From NCBI RefSeq assembly GCF_049478495.1, contig NZ_CP168083.1, positions 124,001 through 188,000 of the forward strand: a stretch of 64,000 nucleotides of DNA, in the 5' to 3' direction. The stretch is from P36-A1 sp049478495. Lineage in GTDB: Bacteria > Bacillota_I > Bacilli_A > JAJDGJ01. The position numbers were made by a program, and so were the translations under genes. This document shows positions 35,515-44,128 of the stretch, in pieces. The first letter of the stretch is position 1. Every line of letters starts with the position of its first letter. The notes beneath the pieces are model-generated. The model was not told the origin of the DNA, ran no database searches, and saw only the letters and a list, made by a program, of their open reading frames with translations.

Positions 35515-35540
35515 AAAGAGCAGTAAGATGCTCTTTTTTT
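35515..35540 (+). terminator. Intrinsic terminator after the ATPase
   Basis: AAAGAGC-N7-GCTCTTT type stem followed by T residues. Confidence 0.85.
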
Positions 35541-35646
35541 ATTAGATATTTATTTATAAATATAAACAAAAAAATATATTAAGTTATCTAAAATTATTAA
35601 AGGAAGAAATAAGAAAAATATCTAGTGTATTTAATCAATATCAGTA

Positions 35647-35675
35647 TTGATATTAGCTAAAAGGTATGATACAAT
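35647..35675 (+). promoter_or_regulatory. Promoter of the rpsB operon
   Basis: TTGATA (35647-35652), 17 bp spacer, TACAAT (35670-35675); start near 35682, giving a leader of about 100 nt. Confidence 0.75.
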
Positions 35676-35681
35676 TAATAA

Positions 35682-35783
35682 GGTTAATTTATTAAACATA
35701 CTATGGATTCTTTGTCCTTGTTGCCTTAGGGTTGGATAGAGTTAGAAGTAGTAGAGGTTCAAGAAAGAAAGGAAACTAAAAAC
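35682..35783 (+). promoter_or_regulatory. rpsB leader, possible S2 autoregulatory element
   Basis: The untranslated leader is richer in G than its surroundings (for example CTTAGGGTTGGATAGAG) and precedes rpsB. Ribosomal protein S2 leaders are often bound by S2. I could not fold it with certainty or match a named family. Confidence 0.35.
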
Positions 35784-36632
35784 ATGTCAGTAGTATCAAT
35801 GAAAAAATTATTAGAAGCTGGTGTACATTTCGGTCACCAAACAAGAAGATGGAATCCAAAAATGGCTCCATTTATCTACACATCAAGAAATGATATTTAT
35901 ATCATCGACTTACAAAAAACAACAAGAAAAATCGATGAGTCTTATAAAGCAATTAAAACAATTGCTGAAAAAGGTGGAAAAGTATTATTTGTTGGAACAA
36001 AAAAACAAGCTCAAGAAGCTGTAAAAACAGAAGCTTTAAGATCAGGATCATTCTTTGTTAACACAAGATGGCTTGGAGGAACTTTAACAAACTTCAAAAC
36101 TATTAAATTAAGAATTAATAGACTTAAAGAAATCGAAACAATGGAAGAAGACGGAACATTCGATTTACTTCCTAAAAAAGAAGTTATTAAAATTAAAAAA
36201 GAACAAGCTAGATTAGAAAAATTCCTAGGTGGAATCAAAGAAATGAAAAAAATGCCAGATGCAATTTTCGTTGTTGATCCTAAAGTGGAAAGAAATGCTG
36301 TATTAGAAGCAAGAAAATTAAAAATCCCTGTATTCGGTATTGTAGATACTAACTGCGATCCTGATGATGTTGATTTTGTAATTCCTGCAAATGATGATGC
36401 AATCAGAGCTGTTAAACTTATTATTACTGCTATGGCTGATGCTGTAGTTGAATCTAAAGGTGGAACTCTTGAAGTAGCTTATACTAAAGATGAACCTTCA
36501 ACTGATCGTCGTCCAAACAGAAATAACAACGACAACAGAGGAAATAGAAATTATAATAACAATAGAGATAATAACTATAACAATAACAATAATAGAAGAA
36601 ACTATAACAACGACAGAAACGAAAATAAATAA
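35784..36632 (+). CDS. rpsB: 30S ribosomal protein S2 with Asn/Arg-rich C-terminal tail
   Basis: A 282-residue S2. The conserved core is clear: MKKLLEAGVHFGHQTRRWNPKM, FVNTRWLGGTLTNF, PDAIFVVDP, and a coiled coil. After about residue 240 the protein continues with a low-complexity tail of some 40 residues made mainly of Asn, Arg, Asp and Tyr, which most S2 proteins (about 230-260 aa) lack. The tail is probably disordered and basic. It opens the rpsB-tsf-pyrH-frr cluster. Confidence 0.97.
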   Translation: MSVVSMKKLLEAGVHFGHQTRRWNPKMAPFIYTSRNDIYIIDLQKTTRKIDESYKAIKTIAEKGGKVLFVGTKKQAQEAVKTEALRSGSFFVNTRWLGGTLTNFKTIKLRINRLKEIETMEEDGTFDLLPKKEVIKIKKEQARLEKFLGGIKEMKKMPDAIFVVDPKVERNAVLEARKLKIPVFGIVDTNCDPDDVDFVIPANDDAIRAVKLIITAMADAVVESKGGTLEVAYTKDEPSTDRRPNRNNNDNRGNRNYNNNRDNNYNNNNNRRNYNNDRNENK

Positions 36633-36660
36633 TTTCGCATAAAGCTGTAAGATATATCAA

Positions 36661-36687
36661 AAATGAAGCTTTGTCTTCATTTTTTTA
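36661..36687 (+). terminator. Attenuator-like hairpin between rpsB and tsf
   Basis: AAATGAAG...CTTCATTT stem followed by T residues lies 30 nt after rpsB. It may set the S2 to EF-Ts ratio. Confidence 0.75.
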
Positions 36688-36714
36688 TTAAAAATATAAG
36701 GAGGACGTGCTAAA

Positions 36715-37608
36715 ATGAAAATTACTGCACAAATGGTTAAAGAATTAAGAGAAATAACTGGAGCTGGTATCTTAGATACTAAAAAAGCTTTAGAAGCAAA
36801 CGATGGAGATATCGAAGCAAGTATAACTTGGTTAAGAGAAAAAGGAATTGCAAAAGCTGCAAAAAAAGCGAGTAGAGTTGCAGCTGAAGGGCTTACTAAA
36901 ATAGTAGTTAATGGAAATGAAGCTGTTATCTGTGAAATTAACTCAGAAACTGACTTTGTTGCTAAAAATGAACAATTCATTAATTTAATTACAGATGTTG
37001 CAACACATTTATTAGCAACTAAACCTGCTAATGTTGAAGCTGCAATGGCAACTGAAATTGAAGGTAAATCATTAAATCAATATTTAGCTGAAGCAACATC
37101 TACAATTGGAGAAAAAATTACTTTAAGAAGATTTGAAGTTATTACTAAAGCTGATAATGCTGCATTTGGAGCTTATTCACACATGGGTGGAAAAATTGGA
37201 GCTTTAGTTGTTATTGATGGAACTACAGATGCTGATAGTGCTAAAGACGTTGCAATGCATGTTGCTGCAATGAATCCTACATTTATTTCAAGAGATGAAA
37301 TATCTGCAGATTTTATTGAAAAAGAAAGACATGTACAATTAGAAATTACTAAAAATGATCCTAAAACTGCTAACAAACCTGAAAAAGTACTTGTTGGAAT
37401 TGTAGAAGGAAAATTAAATAAACAACTAAAAGAAATTTGCTTGGTTGATCAAGTATTTGTTAAAAATTCTGATCAAACAGTTGGTGAATTTGTGAAATCT
37501 TTAAATGGAACTATCGTAAAAATGGTACGTTATGCTGTTGGTGAAGGAATTGAGAAAAAAGTAGATAACTTTGCTGAAGAAGTAATGAGTCAAGTAAACG
37601 CTAAATAG
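36715..37608 (+). CDS. tsf: Translation elongation factor Ts
   Basis: 297 residues, normal length. The N-terminal UBA-like domain ITAQMVKELREITGAGILDTKKAL and the following TDFVAKNE motif are diagnostic. The two-subdomain core follows. EF-Ts recycles EF-Tu-GDP. AAGGAGGAC site, 7 to 10 nt before the ATG. Confidence 0.98.
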   Translation: MKITAQMVKELREITGAGILDTKKALEANDGDIEASITWLREKGIAKAAKKASRVAAEGLTKIVVNGNEAVICEINSETDFVAKNEQFINLITDVATHLLATKPANVEAAMATEIEGKSLNQYLAEATSTIGEKITLRRFEVITKADNAAFGAYSHMGGKIGALVVIDGTTDADSAKDVAMHVAAMNPTFISRDEISADFIEKERHVQLEITKNDPKTANKPEKVLVGIVEGKLNKQLKEICLVDQVFVKNSDQTVGEFVKSLNGTIVKMVRYAVGEGIEKKVDNFAEEVMSQVNAK

Positions 37609-37613
37609 TTTTT

Positions 37614-37634
37614 AAAGGCACTTATGTGCCTTTT
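37614..37634 (+). terminator. Attenuator-like hairpin between tsf and pyrH
   Basis: AAAGGCAC-TTAT-GTGCCTTTT followed by CGTTT; a short stem with a weak T tail, likely partial. Confidence 0.6.
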
Positions 37635-37665
37635 CGTTTAGTTATATAACCTGGAGGTAACACAA

Positions 37666-38376
37666 ATGTATAAGAGAGTTTTATTAAAACTTAGCGGTGA
37701 AGCATTAGGCGGAGACAAAACTGGTATAGACAGTGCCTGCATCATCGAAATTGCACATGAAATAAAAGAAGCTTATGAAACAGGTGTCGAAATTGCTGTT
37801 GTAGTTGGTGGTGGAAACATTTGGCGTGGTAAAACTGGTGAGCAAATAGGTATGGAAAGAAGTAGTGGAGATTACATGGGTATGTTGGCAACAATCATGA
37901 ATGCTCTAGCTGTTCAAAATGCCTTAGATAGTATTGGAGTGGATAGTAGAGTACAAACTTCACTTCAAATTAATCAAGTTGCAGAACCTTTTATTAGAAA
38001 ACGTGCAATTAGACATTTAGAAAAAGATCGCATTGTTATTTTTGGTGGAGGAACTGGATTACCTTATTTCTCAACAGATACTACAGCTGCTGTAAGAGCT
38101 GCAGAAATAAATGCTGATGCAATATTAATGGCCAAAAATGGAACAGATGGTGTATATGACAAAGACCCAAACAAATTTCCAGATGCAAAGAAATATGAAA
38201 AACTAACATTTATGAAAATGTTAGAACAAGGATTAGAAGTAATAGATACTACTGCTGCAGCTATGTGTATGGATAATGATATAGACTTAGTAGTATTTGA
38301 TATGAATAAAAAGGGAAATATTAAAAAAGCCGTTTCTGGTGAAGTAGACGGAACTTTAATATCAAAGGAGATGTAA
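37666..38376 (+). CDS. pyrH: UMP kinase
   Basis: 236 residues of the amino acid kinase fold, normal for bacterial UMP kinase. It has LLKLSGEALGG, VVGGGNIWRG, the MGMLATIMNALA segment and DTTAAVRAAEI. It phosphorylates UMP to UDP. The frr gene starts 2 nt after its stop. Confidence 0.98.
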   Translation: MYKRVLLKLSGEALGGDKTGIDSACIIEIAHEIKEAYETGVEIAVVVGGGNIWRGKTGEQIGMERSSGDYMGMLATIMNALAVQNALDSIGVDSRVQTSLQINQVAEPFIRKRAIRHLEKDRIVIFGGGTGLPYFSTDTTAAVRAAEINADAILMAKNGTDGVYDKDPNKFPDAKKYEKLTFMKMLEQGLEVIDTTAAAMCMDNDIDLVVFDMNKKGNIKKAVSGEVDGTLISKEM

Positions 38377-38378
38377 AT

Positions 38379-38927
38379 ATGAGTCAAATAGTAATAAATA
38401 ATACAAAAGAAAAAATGCACAAATCAATTGAAAGTTTTGAAAATGCACTTGTTCAAATAAGAACAGGAAGAGCTAATCCAAATATGTTAGATGGAATTGA
38501 AGTTGAATATTATGGTTCACCAACTCCATTAAATCAAGTAGCATCTATTTCAGTACCAGAAGGACGTCAATTATTGATTAAACCATTTGATAAAACTTTA
38601 GTAAAAGAAATAGAAAAAGCAATTAATGCAGCTGATTTAGGAATTAATCCACAAAATGATGGGGAAAATGTTAGATTAAATATTCCACCACTTACTGAAG
38701 AAACTAGAAAAGTTTTAGTTAAAGATGTTTATAAAATTGCTGAAGAAGCAAAAATTGCCATTCGTAATATTAGAAGAGATGCAAATGATGCAATAAAAAA
38801 AGATAAAGAGTTAACAAAAGATGAAATTACATCATATCAAGAAGATGTACAAAAATTAACAGACACTAATATTAAAGAAATTGATTCAATTGCTAAAAAT
38901 AAAGAAGTAGAATTAATGACAGTATAA
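38379..38927 (+). CDS. frr: Ribosome recycling factor
   Basis: 182 residues. LVQIRTGRANPNMLDGIEVEYYGSPTPL is the family signature, and the C-terminal helix ends KNKEVELMTV. It splits post-termination ribosomes with EF-G. It ends the cluster, and a strong bidirectional terminator follows. Confidence 0.98.
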   Translation: MSQIVINNTKEKMHKSIESFENALVQIRTGRANPNMLDGIEVEYYGSPTPLNQVASISVPEGRQLLIKPFDKTLVKEIEKAINAADLGINPQNDGENVRLNIPPLTEETRKVLVKDVYKIAEEAKIAIRNIRRDANDAIKKDKELTKDEITSYQEDVQKLTDTNIKEIDSIAKNKEVELMTV

Positions 38928-38934
38928 AGTAAAT

Positions 38935-38971
38935 AAAAAACCAACGTGTATTAATTACACGTTGGTTTTTT
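38935..38971. terminator. Bidirectional terminator
   Basis: AAAAAACCAACGTGTA/TACACGTTGGTTTTTT, at least 14 bp, between convergent frr and the AEC transporter. Confidence 0.92.
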
Positions 38972-40032
38972 TATTTGAAAAAGGGTAAATTTGCTAATAT
39001 ATCAATGAGTATAATCCAAACAGGGGTCAGTATGACAGCAACAACAGTCGATATGAGGGTTGCATTAGAAGCTAGTAAAGCTTCTTTATCATAACTTATA
39101 GCAAGAGATGCAGTAATAGTAGCAGCAGGTGTTGCAGCCATAATTACAACAACTCCAATACCATAAGCATCAAAATGGAATAATCCTATTGCTGTTCCAA
39201 TAAATAATAAAAAGATACTTACTATTGGGATTGTAATTAATTTATTAAAGGTATATAACCAAGAGATTTTATTTGAGGCAGCTTCAGAAATTCTAATAGA
39301 TCCTAAAGTAGCTCCTATTGACATCCAAGCAAGTGGTGATGCTAAACTAGCAAGATAAGTCATTGGTTTATATAACCAATAAGCACTTTGATCAATTCTT
39401 AAAATACCATATGAAACAAGCTCATTATTCTCGGGGTTTAAAACTGATATTTGAGGCATTGAATTTTGAAACCACCAAATTATCATACCAAGGATAGTTG
39501 CAATTAAAACAGGATTACCAACCATCTGTTTAAAGTTCTTTTTTTCAAATTTTAAACCACTCATTTTCATTACACCATAACTATATAAATAAGCACGATA
39601 ACCAATATTATAAATAGAGCTATACATAACACCAATTGGACCATATAAGGCAGCACAAATTGGTGTTCCATAAAAAGTTGCGGAACCAAAAACGGTCATT
39701 ATTCTTAAAACATCTTCTTTTTGTCTATCAAATTTAAAATATAAAACTTTAGAAAAAATAATTAAAAAGAAATAAACAACAAATCCCCAAAGTAGAAGAT
39801 AGATACCTTGTTTCATTTTTTCATCATTAATGTCCTGCATAAAAGCATTAAATGCCATACAGGGTAAAGCAACTTGCATAGCAATATCTGACATTGTTTT
39901 AGCTATTCTATCACTAAAAATATCCTTGTATCTAAGGTAATATCCAAGCATAATAATTAATAATGTAGAGCTAATTGCTCCTATTATTTCCTTATTAGTC
40001 ATAGTATTTTGAATAATTTCAATAAAATGCAT
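38971..40032 (-). CDS. AEC (auxin efflux carrier) family transporter 1
   Basis: A 353-residue polytopic protein with about ten helices and two inverted halves. The first half has LPCMAFNAF and GSATFYGTPICAALYG, the second has SPLAWMSIGATLG and ATPAATITASLA. AEC carriers move malate, lactate and other organic acids. A GTG at 40041 overlaps the AGGCGGTG site, so the ATG at 40032 is preferred. It is about 50-60% identical by eye to the AEC gene at 47485 and divergent from methionine gamma-lyase, whose 2-oxobutyrate product is a conceivable substrate. Confidence 0.9.
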   Translation of the reverse strand: MHFIEIIQNTMTNKEIIGAISSTLLIIMLGYYLRYKDIFSDRIAKTMSDIAMQVALPCMAFNAFMQDINDEKMKQGIYLLLWGFVVYFFLIIFSKVLYFKFDRQKEDVLRIMTVFGSATFYGTPICAALYGPIGVMYSSIYNIGYRAYLYSYGVMKMSGLKFEKKNFKQMVGNPVLIATILGMIIWWFQNSMPQISVLNPENNELVSYGILRIDQSAYWLYKPMTYLASLASPLAWMSIGATLGSIRISEAASNKISWLYTFNKLITIPIVSIFLLFIGTAIGLFHFDAYGIGVVVIMAATPAATITASLAISYDKEALLASNATLISTVVAVILTPVWIILIDILANLPFFK

Positions 40033-40274
40033 GTAAGTCACCGCCTATAAATTATTATATAATAAAATTAACTATAAATAAACTTTTAAAAGACATTAAG
40101 TCTTATATTGCCAAGTTTTAACTATATTTTCACAAATATGTTTTTATTCATTGTATCACATGTATAATTAATTGTTATAGATTTATATAATAAATCTATT
40201 TACAAAGTTAAAATACTTTGTTAGAATGGTCTTAAATAATAATAATCAAATTATAAATAAGGGGACATCTAAAA

Positions 40275-41465
40275 ATGAATAATGAGAAAAAACTTGGATT
40301 TGCGACACGCTCAATCCATACATCAAGACATGAAAATGAATATGGAACTTTAACATTTCCAATTTATGCATCATCAACAATGATATTTGATGATACAAAA
40401 CAAGGTGGAAGAAGATTTGCATTAGAAGAAGAAGGTTATATCTACTCAAGACTTGGGAATCCTTCAACAACATATTTACAAGAAAAAATGGCATCTTTAG
40501 AAAATACTGAAGCAGCATTAGCATTAAGTTCAGGAATGGGTGCAATAGCGACAGCCTTATGGACAGCTTTAAAAACAGGAGATCATATAGTTGCTGATGA
40601 AGTATTATATGGTTGTACAAGAGCATTACTTGAGCATCAATTAACAAAATTTGGAGTAGAAACAACTTTTGTAGATTTTTGTGATCAAAAAGCTTTGGAA
40701 GGTGCAATTAAAGAAAATACTAAAATTTTATATTGTGAAACACCAGCAAACCCAACATTAAAAATAATTGATTTAAATGTTGTAGCAACTTTAGCAAAGA
40801 AGTATGAATTATTATCAATTGTAGATAACACAGTTGCTACACCATACATCACAAGACCAAAAGAATTTGGAATTGATGTAATAGTTCACTCGGCAACCAA
40901 ATATTTGAATGGTCATGGAGATTTAATAGCTGGAATTATTTGTGGTGATAAAGACTTTATTCTGAAATGTAATTTAGAAGGATTAAAAGATATGACTGGA
41001 AGTGTAATGTCATCATTTGATGCCTTTTTGATAAATAGAGGATTAAAGACTTTACCAATAAGAATGGATCGCCATAGCCAAAGTGCAATGAAAGTTGCTG
41101 AGTTTTTAGAAAAGCATCCTGCGGTTGAAAAGGTATATTATCCTGGTTTAAAATCACATCAAAATCATGATATAGCATTAAAACAGATGAGTATGTTTTC
41201 TGGATTAATTGCATTTGAATTAAAGGGTGGTTATGCAGCAGCAGAACAATTAGCAAATTCACTTGAAGTATTTACTTTAGCTGTATCACTAGGAGATACT
41301 GAATCTTTAATTCAACATCCAGCAAGTATGACTCATTCTCCATATGCTTTAGAAGATAGATTAGCATGTGGCATAAAAGATAGTTTATTAAGAGCTTCAA
41401 TTGGCTTAGAAGACTTAGATGATATAATAAATGATTTAGCTAAACACTTAGATGAATTGATCTAA
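40275..41465 (+). CDS. mgl: Methionine gamma-lyase
   Basis: A 396-residue Cys/Met-metabolism PLP enzyme. It has YSRLGNPS, SSGMGA, the PLP Lys209 in SATKYLNGHGD and the substrate Arg in LLRASIGLE. Cys114 in YGCTRALL is the residue typical of methionine gamma-lyase, where cystathionine enzymes carry Gly/other. It should release methanethiol, ammonia and 2-oxobutyrate from methionine. AAGGGGAC site. Catabolism here contrasts with the MetA/MetY synthesis operon at 14.6-17 kb. Confidence 0.87.
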   Translation: MNNEKKLGFATRSIHTSRHENEYGTLTFPIYASSTMIFDDTKQGGRRFALEEEGYIYSRLGNPSTTYLQEKMASLENTEAALALSSGMGAIATALWTALKTGDHIVADEVLYGCTRALLEHQLTKFGVETTFVDFCDQKALEGAIKENTKILYCETPANPTLKIIDLNVVATLAKKYELLSIVDNTVATPYITRPKEFGIDVIVHSATKYLNGHGDLIAGIICGDKDFILKCNLEGLKDMTGSVMSSFDAFLINRGLKTLPIRMDRHSQSAMKVAEFLEKHPAVEKVYYPGLKSHQNHDIALKQMSMFSGLIAFELKGGYAAAEQLANSLEVFTLAVSLGDTESLIQHPASMTHSPYALEDRLACGIKDSLLRASIGLEDLDDIINDLAKHLDELI

Positions 41466-41498
41466 AAATTGTCTATGAAATATAAACACAAATAATCA

Positions 41499-41527
41499 TT
41501 GACTATTTGTAAAAATGTTGATAATAT
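41499..41527 (+). promoter_or_regulatory. Promoter of the guanidine exporter
   Basis: TTGACT (41499-41504), 17 bp, TAATAT (41522-41527). Confidence 0.65.
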
Positions 41528-41554
41528 CTAAAGGTAGAAATAAATTAAATAATA

Positions 41555-41633
41555 AATAACTACCGCCGGGTAGTAAAATCATTCACAATAATGTCAGTAG
41601 GCCTATGAAGACATATTATGAATGATTTTTTTA
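41555..41633 (+). ncRNA. Guanidine riboswitch, probably class IV (mepA motif)
   Basis: Hairpin 1 is ACTACC-GCCG-GGTAGT (41559-41574). Hairpin 2 is AATCATTCA.../TGAATGATT with an inner ATGTC/GACAT helix, the loop AGTAGGCCTATGAA, and seven T, so it is also the terminator. The CTACCGCCGGGTAG hairpin before a terminator and an SMR exporter gene matches what I recall of the guanidine-IV class. The class assignment is from memory; a guanidine switch of some class is well supported by the downstream gene. Confidence 0.7.
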
Positions 41634-41653
41634 TTTAAAAAGGAGATGTTATC

Positions 41654-41974
41654 ATGGCATGGATCTATTTAATAATAGCAGGGATTTTTGAGGTAGTATG
41701 GGCAACATTTTTGAAATTATCACATGGATTTACTAATATTCCATATTCAATTGCAACATTTATTGGAATGGCAATTAGTTTTTACTTACTTTCACAAGCT
41801 ACTAAATCTTTACCAATGGGAACTGCTTATGCAATCTGGACAGGGATAGGTGCACTAGGAGCTGTTATAGTTGGGGTTATTTTCTTTCAAGAAAGCATGA
41901 GCTTAAGTCGTTTACTATTTGTTTTCTTATTGCTTACAGGTATAGTTGGCTTAAAATTCACTTCAGGAAATTAG
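41654..41974 (+). CDS. gdx: Guanidinium exporter, SMR family (Gdx, formerly SugE)
   Basis: 106 residues, four helices. It begins MAWIYLIIAGIFEVVWATFLK with the essential membrane Glu of helix 1, then FYLLSQATKSLPMGTAYAIWTGIGALGA and a last helix. The KSLPMGTAYAIWTGIGA stretch is the Gdx subtype signature rather than EmrE. It exports guanidinium in exchange for protons. It lies directly after a guanidine riboswitch, which supports the substrate. Confidence 0.94.
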   Translation: MAWIYLIIAGIFEVVWATFLKLSHGFTNIPYSIATFIGMAISFYLLSQATKSLPMGTAYAIWTGIGALGAVIVGVIFFQESMSLSRLLFVFLLLTGIVGLKFTSGN

Positions 41975-41981
41975 CAAAGGT

Positions 41982-42005
41982 AAAAGCAACCTCACGGTTG
42001 CTTTT
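41982..42005. terminator. Bidirectional terminator
   Basis: AAAAGCAACC-TCAC-GGTTGCTTTT perfect 10-bp stem between convergent genes. Confidence 0.9.
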
Positions 42006-42008
42006 GTT

Positions 42009-42857
42009 TTAAAAATCAATAATATCTGGATTGTTGGAATTATCATGAGTATCAACTTCAATTGTATCTAGTTGATGCATTTCTTCAGTAGATAAATTAA
42101 AATCAAATATCTCAATATTACTTTTAATTCTTATTTCATGAACAGATTTAGGAAGTGGTATAAATCCTTTTTGAATACTCCATCTAAGACAAATTTGTGC
42201 AGTTGTTTTATTATATTTTTCTGCAATATTCATAATAATTGGATGATCTAATAAAGCACCTTGTCCAAATGGACTGTAAGCTTCTAAAACAATTCCTTTT
42301 TCTTTACAGTATTCAACTAGTTCTGGTTTAAAAGCACCAGGTATTAATCGTACTTGATTAACAGCAGGCATTATTTTTGCTGTTTTTTCTAACTCTTTTA
42401 AATGGTGTATTTCAAAATTAGAAACACCTATAGATTTTATTTTACCTTCAGTAACCATGTCTTCCATAGCACGCCAGCTTTCTGCATTCATCTCTTGCCA
42501 ATTATGTCTAAAACTTTTAGGATTTGGCCAATGTATTAAGTAAAGATCTATATAGTCTAAATCTAATCTTTGTAAAGATTCATTTAAAGCTACTTTAGTA
42601 AAGTAGTATCCTCGATAATCATTCCATAACTTTGTAGTAACATAGATTTCTTCTCTAGTACGAGCACTATTTTTAATTCCAATACCAACTTCTATTTCAT
42701 TTTCATAAATTGCAGCTGTATCAATCATATTATAGCCATTTAATAAGGCGTATTTTACACCTTTTTCAACTTCATGATCAAATGCTTGAAATGTACCATA
42801 ACCAATTATTGGAATTTCATAGCCATTATTTAGTTTTATTGTTGTTTCATTATTCAT
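42009..42857 (-). CDS. Aldo/keto reductase
   Basis: A 282-residue AKR of the 2,5-diketo-gluconate/prostaglandin-synthase-like group. The tetrad is visible: Asp in DTAAIYENE, Tyr in the same segment, Lys in TTKLWND, His in LIHWPNP. The late FIPLPKSVHEIRIKSNIEIFDF is the NADPH phosphate site. Substrate unknown. The next gene upstream (42870) is 12 nt away and co-oriented. Confidence 0.93.
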   Translation of the reverse strand: MNNETTIKLNNGYEIPIIGYGTFQAFDHEVEKGVKYALLNGYNMIDTAAIYENEIEVGIGIKNSARTREEIYVTTKLWNDYRGYYFTKVALNESLQRLDLDYIDLYLIHWPNPKSFRHNWQEMNAESWRAMEDMVTEGKIKSIGVSNFEIHHLKELEKTAKIMPAVNQVRLIPGAFKPELVEYCKEKGIVLEAYSPFGQGALLDHPIIMNIAEKYNKTTAQICLRWSIQKGFIPLPKSVHEIRIKSNIEIFDFNLSTEEMHQLDTIEVDTHDNSNNPDIIDF

Positions 42858-42869
42858 ATCTGGTTCTCC

Positions 42870-43247
42870 TTAAATAAATTTTTCTACTTCTTTAGTAGTA
42901 ATTATTGAGTTTGACACTAATGTTTGATTATGAGATTTATTCATGTAATAATATGCTATTAAAGTACTTAATAAACATATGATTGCAACAACTTCATAAT
43001 CTAAAAAAACGGTATATGTAAATGAAGTTATCATAAAAATTACACTTAGTAAACTAGTTAATATTAACATACCTTTCAATGCATTTCCTTGTTTTTTATC
43101 TAAATTTTCTAATATTATTATTTTACTAAAATAATAAGCTACAATTGGAAAAAGACCAATGCTTGCAGTAAGAATAATAACAATTATTGGACTAATTATT
43201 AAGTCATACTTTTGTTTCTTAATTATGTTTTTTCTAAGTGAATTCAT
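42870..43247 (-). CDS. Membrane protein of unknown function (125 aa)
   Basis: Three to four hydrophobic helices (IISPIIVIILTASIGLFPIVAYYF; LKGMLILTSLLSVIFMITSF; VVAIICLLSTLIAYYYM), a basic N-terminus and a polar C-terminal tail. No family recognised. GGGGGTAAATAA ribosome binding region, reverse strand. Probably co-transcribed with the aldo/keto reductase. Confidence 0.65.
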   Translation of the reverse strand: MNSLRKNIIKKQKYDLIISPIIVIILTASIGLFPIVAYYFSKIIILENLDKKQGNALKGMLILTSLLSVIFMITSFTYTVFLDYEVVAIICLLSTLIAYYYMNKSHNQTLVSNSIITTKEVEKFI

Positions 43248-43352
43248 TTATTTACCCCCAAATTATTTTTCTAATAAAATCTTATCATATAATAACTTAG
43301 ATAACATTATAAACGCCTTTAATTAATGTAAATAAAATTCAATAAATATCAC

Positions 43353-43382
43353 AAAAGTGCCATTATAAAATGACACTTTTTT
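43353..43382 (-). terminator. Terminator of the amino acid ABC operon
   Basis: AAAAGTGCCATT/AATGACACTTTT stem. On the reverse strand it comes just after the ATPase gene; the distal T tract is weak. Confidence 0.65.
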
Positions 43383-43387
43383 ATTAC

Positions 43388-44128
43388 TTATCGATCTAAA
43401 TATCTACTTAAAAATGATTTTGTTTCTATTTGTTGAGGATTAGTGAAAATCACTTCAGGTATATTTTCTTCAATTATTCTTCCATTATTCATAAAACATA
43501 CTTTGTCTGAAACTTCTTGTGCAAAACTCATCTCGTGAGTAACTACTATCATAGACATTCCTGTATCAGCAAGATCTTTCATTACTTGTAAGACTTCTCC
43601 TACTGATTCAGGATCTAAAGCACTAGTAGGCTCATCAAATAACATTATATCTGGTTCCATAGACAAGGCTCTAGCTATTGCAACTCTTTGCTTTTGACCG
43701 CCTGACAAACTAGCTACATTTATATTGGCAAATCGTTCCATTCCAACTTTTTGTAAGTATGACATTGCTAAAGCTCTATTTTCTTCTTTAGATATTGATT
43801 TAACTAATCTAGGAGCTAACATACAATTATCTAAAACTGAAAGATTATCAAATAAATTAAAATTTTGAAAAACCATCCCCATTTTAGGTAAGACTTCTTT
43901 TATTTTTAATTTATTTTCTAATATATTAGTACCTTCAAAAAATATTTTACCATCATCAGGTTTTTCTAATAAATTTAAGCATCTTAATAGCGTTGATTTT
44001 CCACTTCCACTTGCACCTATAAGAGTTACTACTTCACCTTTATTGATATTAAAGTTGATATCATATAGTACTTGATTATTATCAAAAGATTTTTCTAAAT
44101 TTTCAACATTTATTATTGCATTACTCAT
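43388..44128 (-). CDS. Polar amino acid ABC transporter ATPase
   Basis: A 246-residue GlnQ/HisP-type ATPase. It has Walker A GASGSGKST, the Q-loop MVFQNFNLFDNLSV, signature LSGGQKQR, Walker B IMLFDEPTSALDPE, and VVTHEM. It shares its start codon region with the permease stop (overlap of 1 nt). It is the third gene of the permease system; the L-box far upstream points to lysine. Confidence 0.94.
   Translation of the reverse strand: MSNAIINVENLEKSFDNNQVLYDINFNINKGEVVTLIGASGSGKSTLLRCLNLLEKPDDGKIFFEGTNILENKLKIKEVLPKMGMVFQNFNLFDNLSVLDNCMLAPRLVKSISKEENRALAMSYLQKVGMERFANINVASLSGGQKQRVAIARALSMEPDIMLFDEPTSALDPESVGEVLQVMKDLADTGMSMIVVTHEMSFAQEVSDKVCFMNNGRIIEENIPEVIFTNPQQIETKSFLSRYLDR

Noticed and set aside
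35821..36024. 67-codon forward ORF within rpsB
   Set aside because: Shadow in another frame of a conserved ribosomal protein gene.
40246..40707. 153-codon reverse ORF over methionine gamma-lyase
   Set aside because: It is the antisense of a well-conserved gene and has no start signals or family features.
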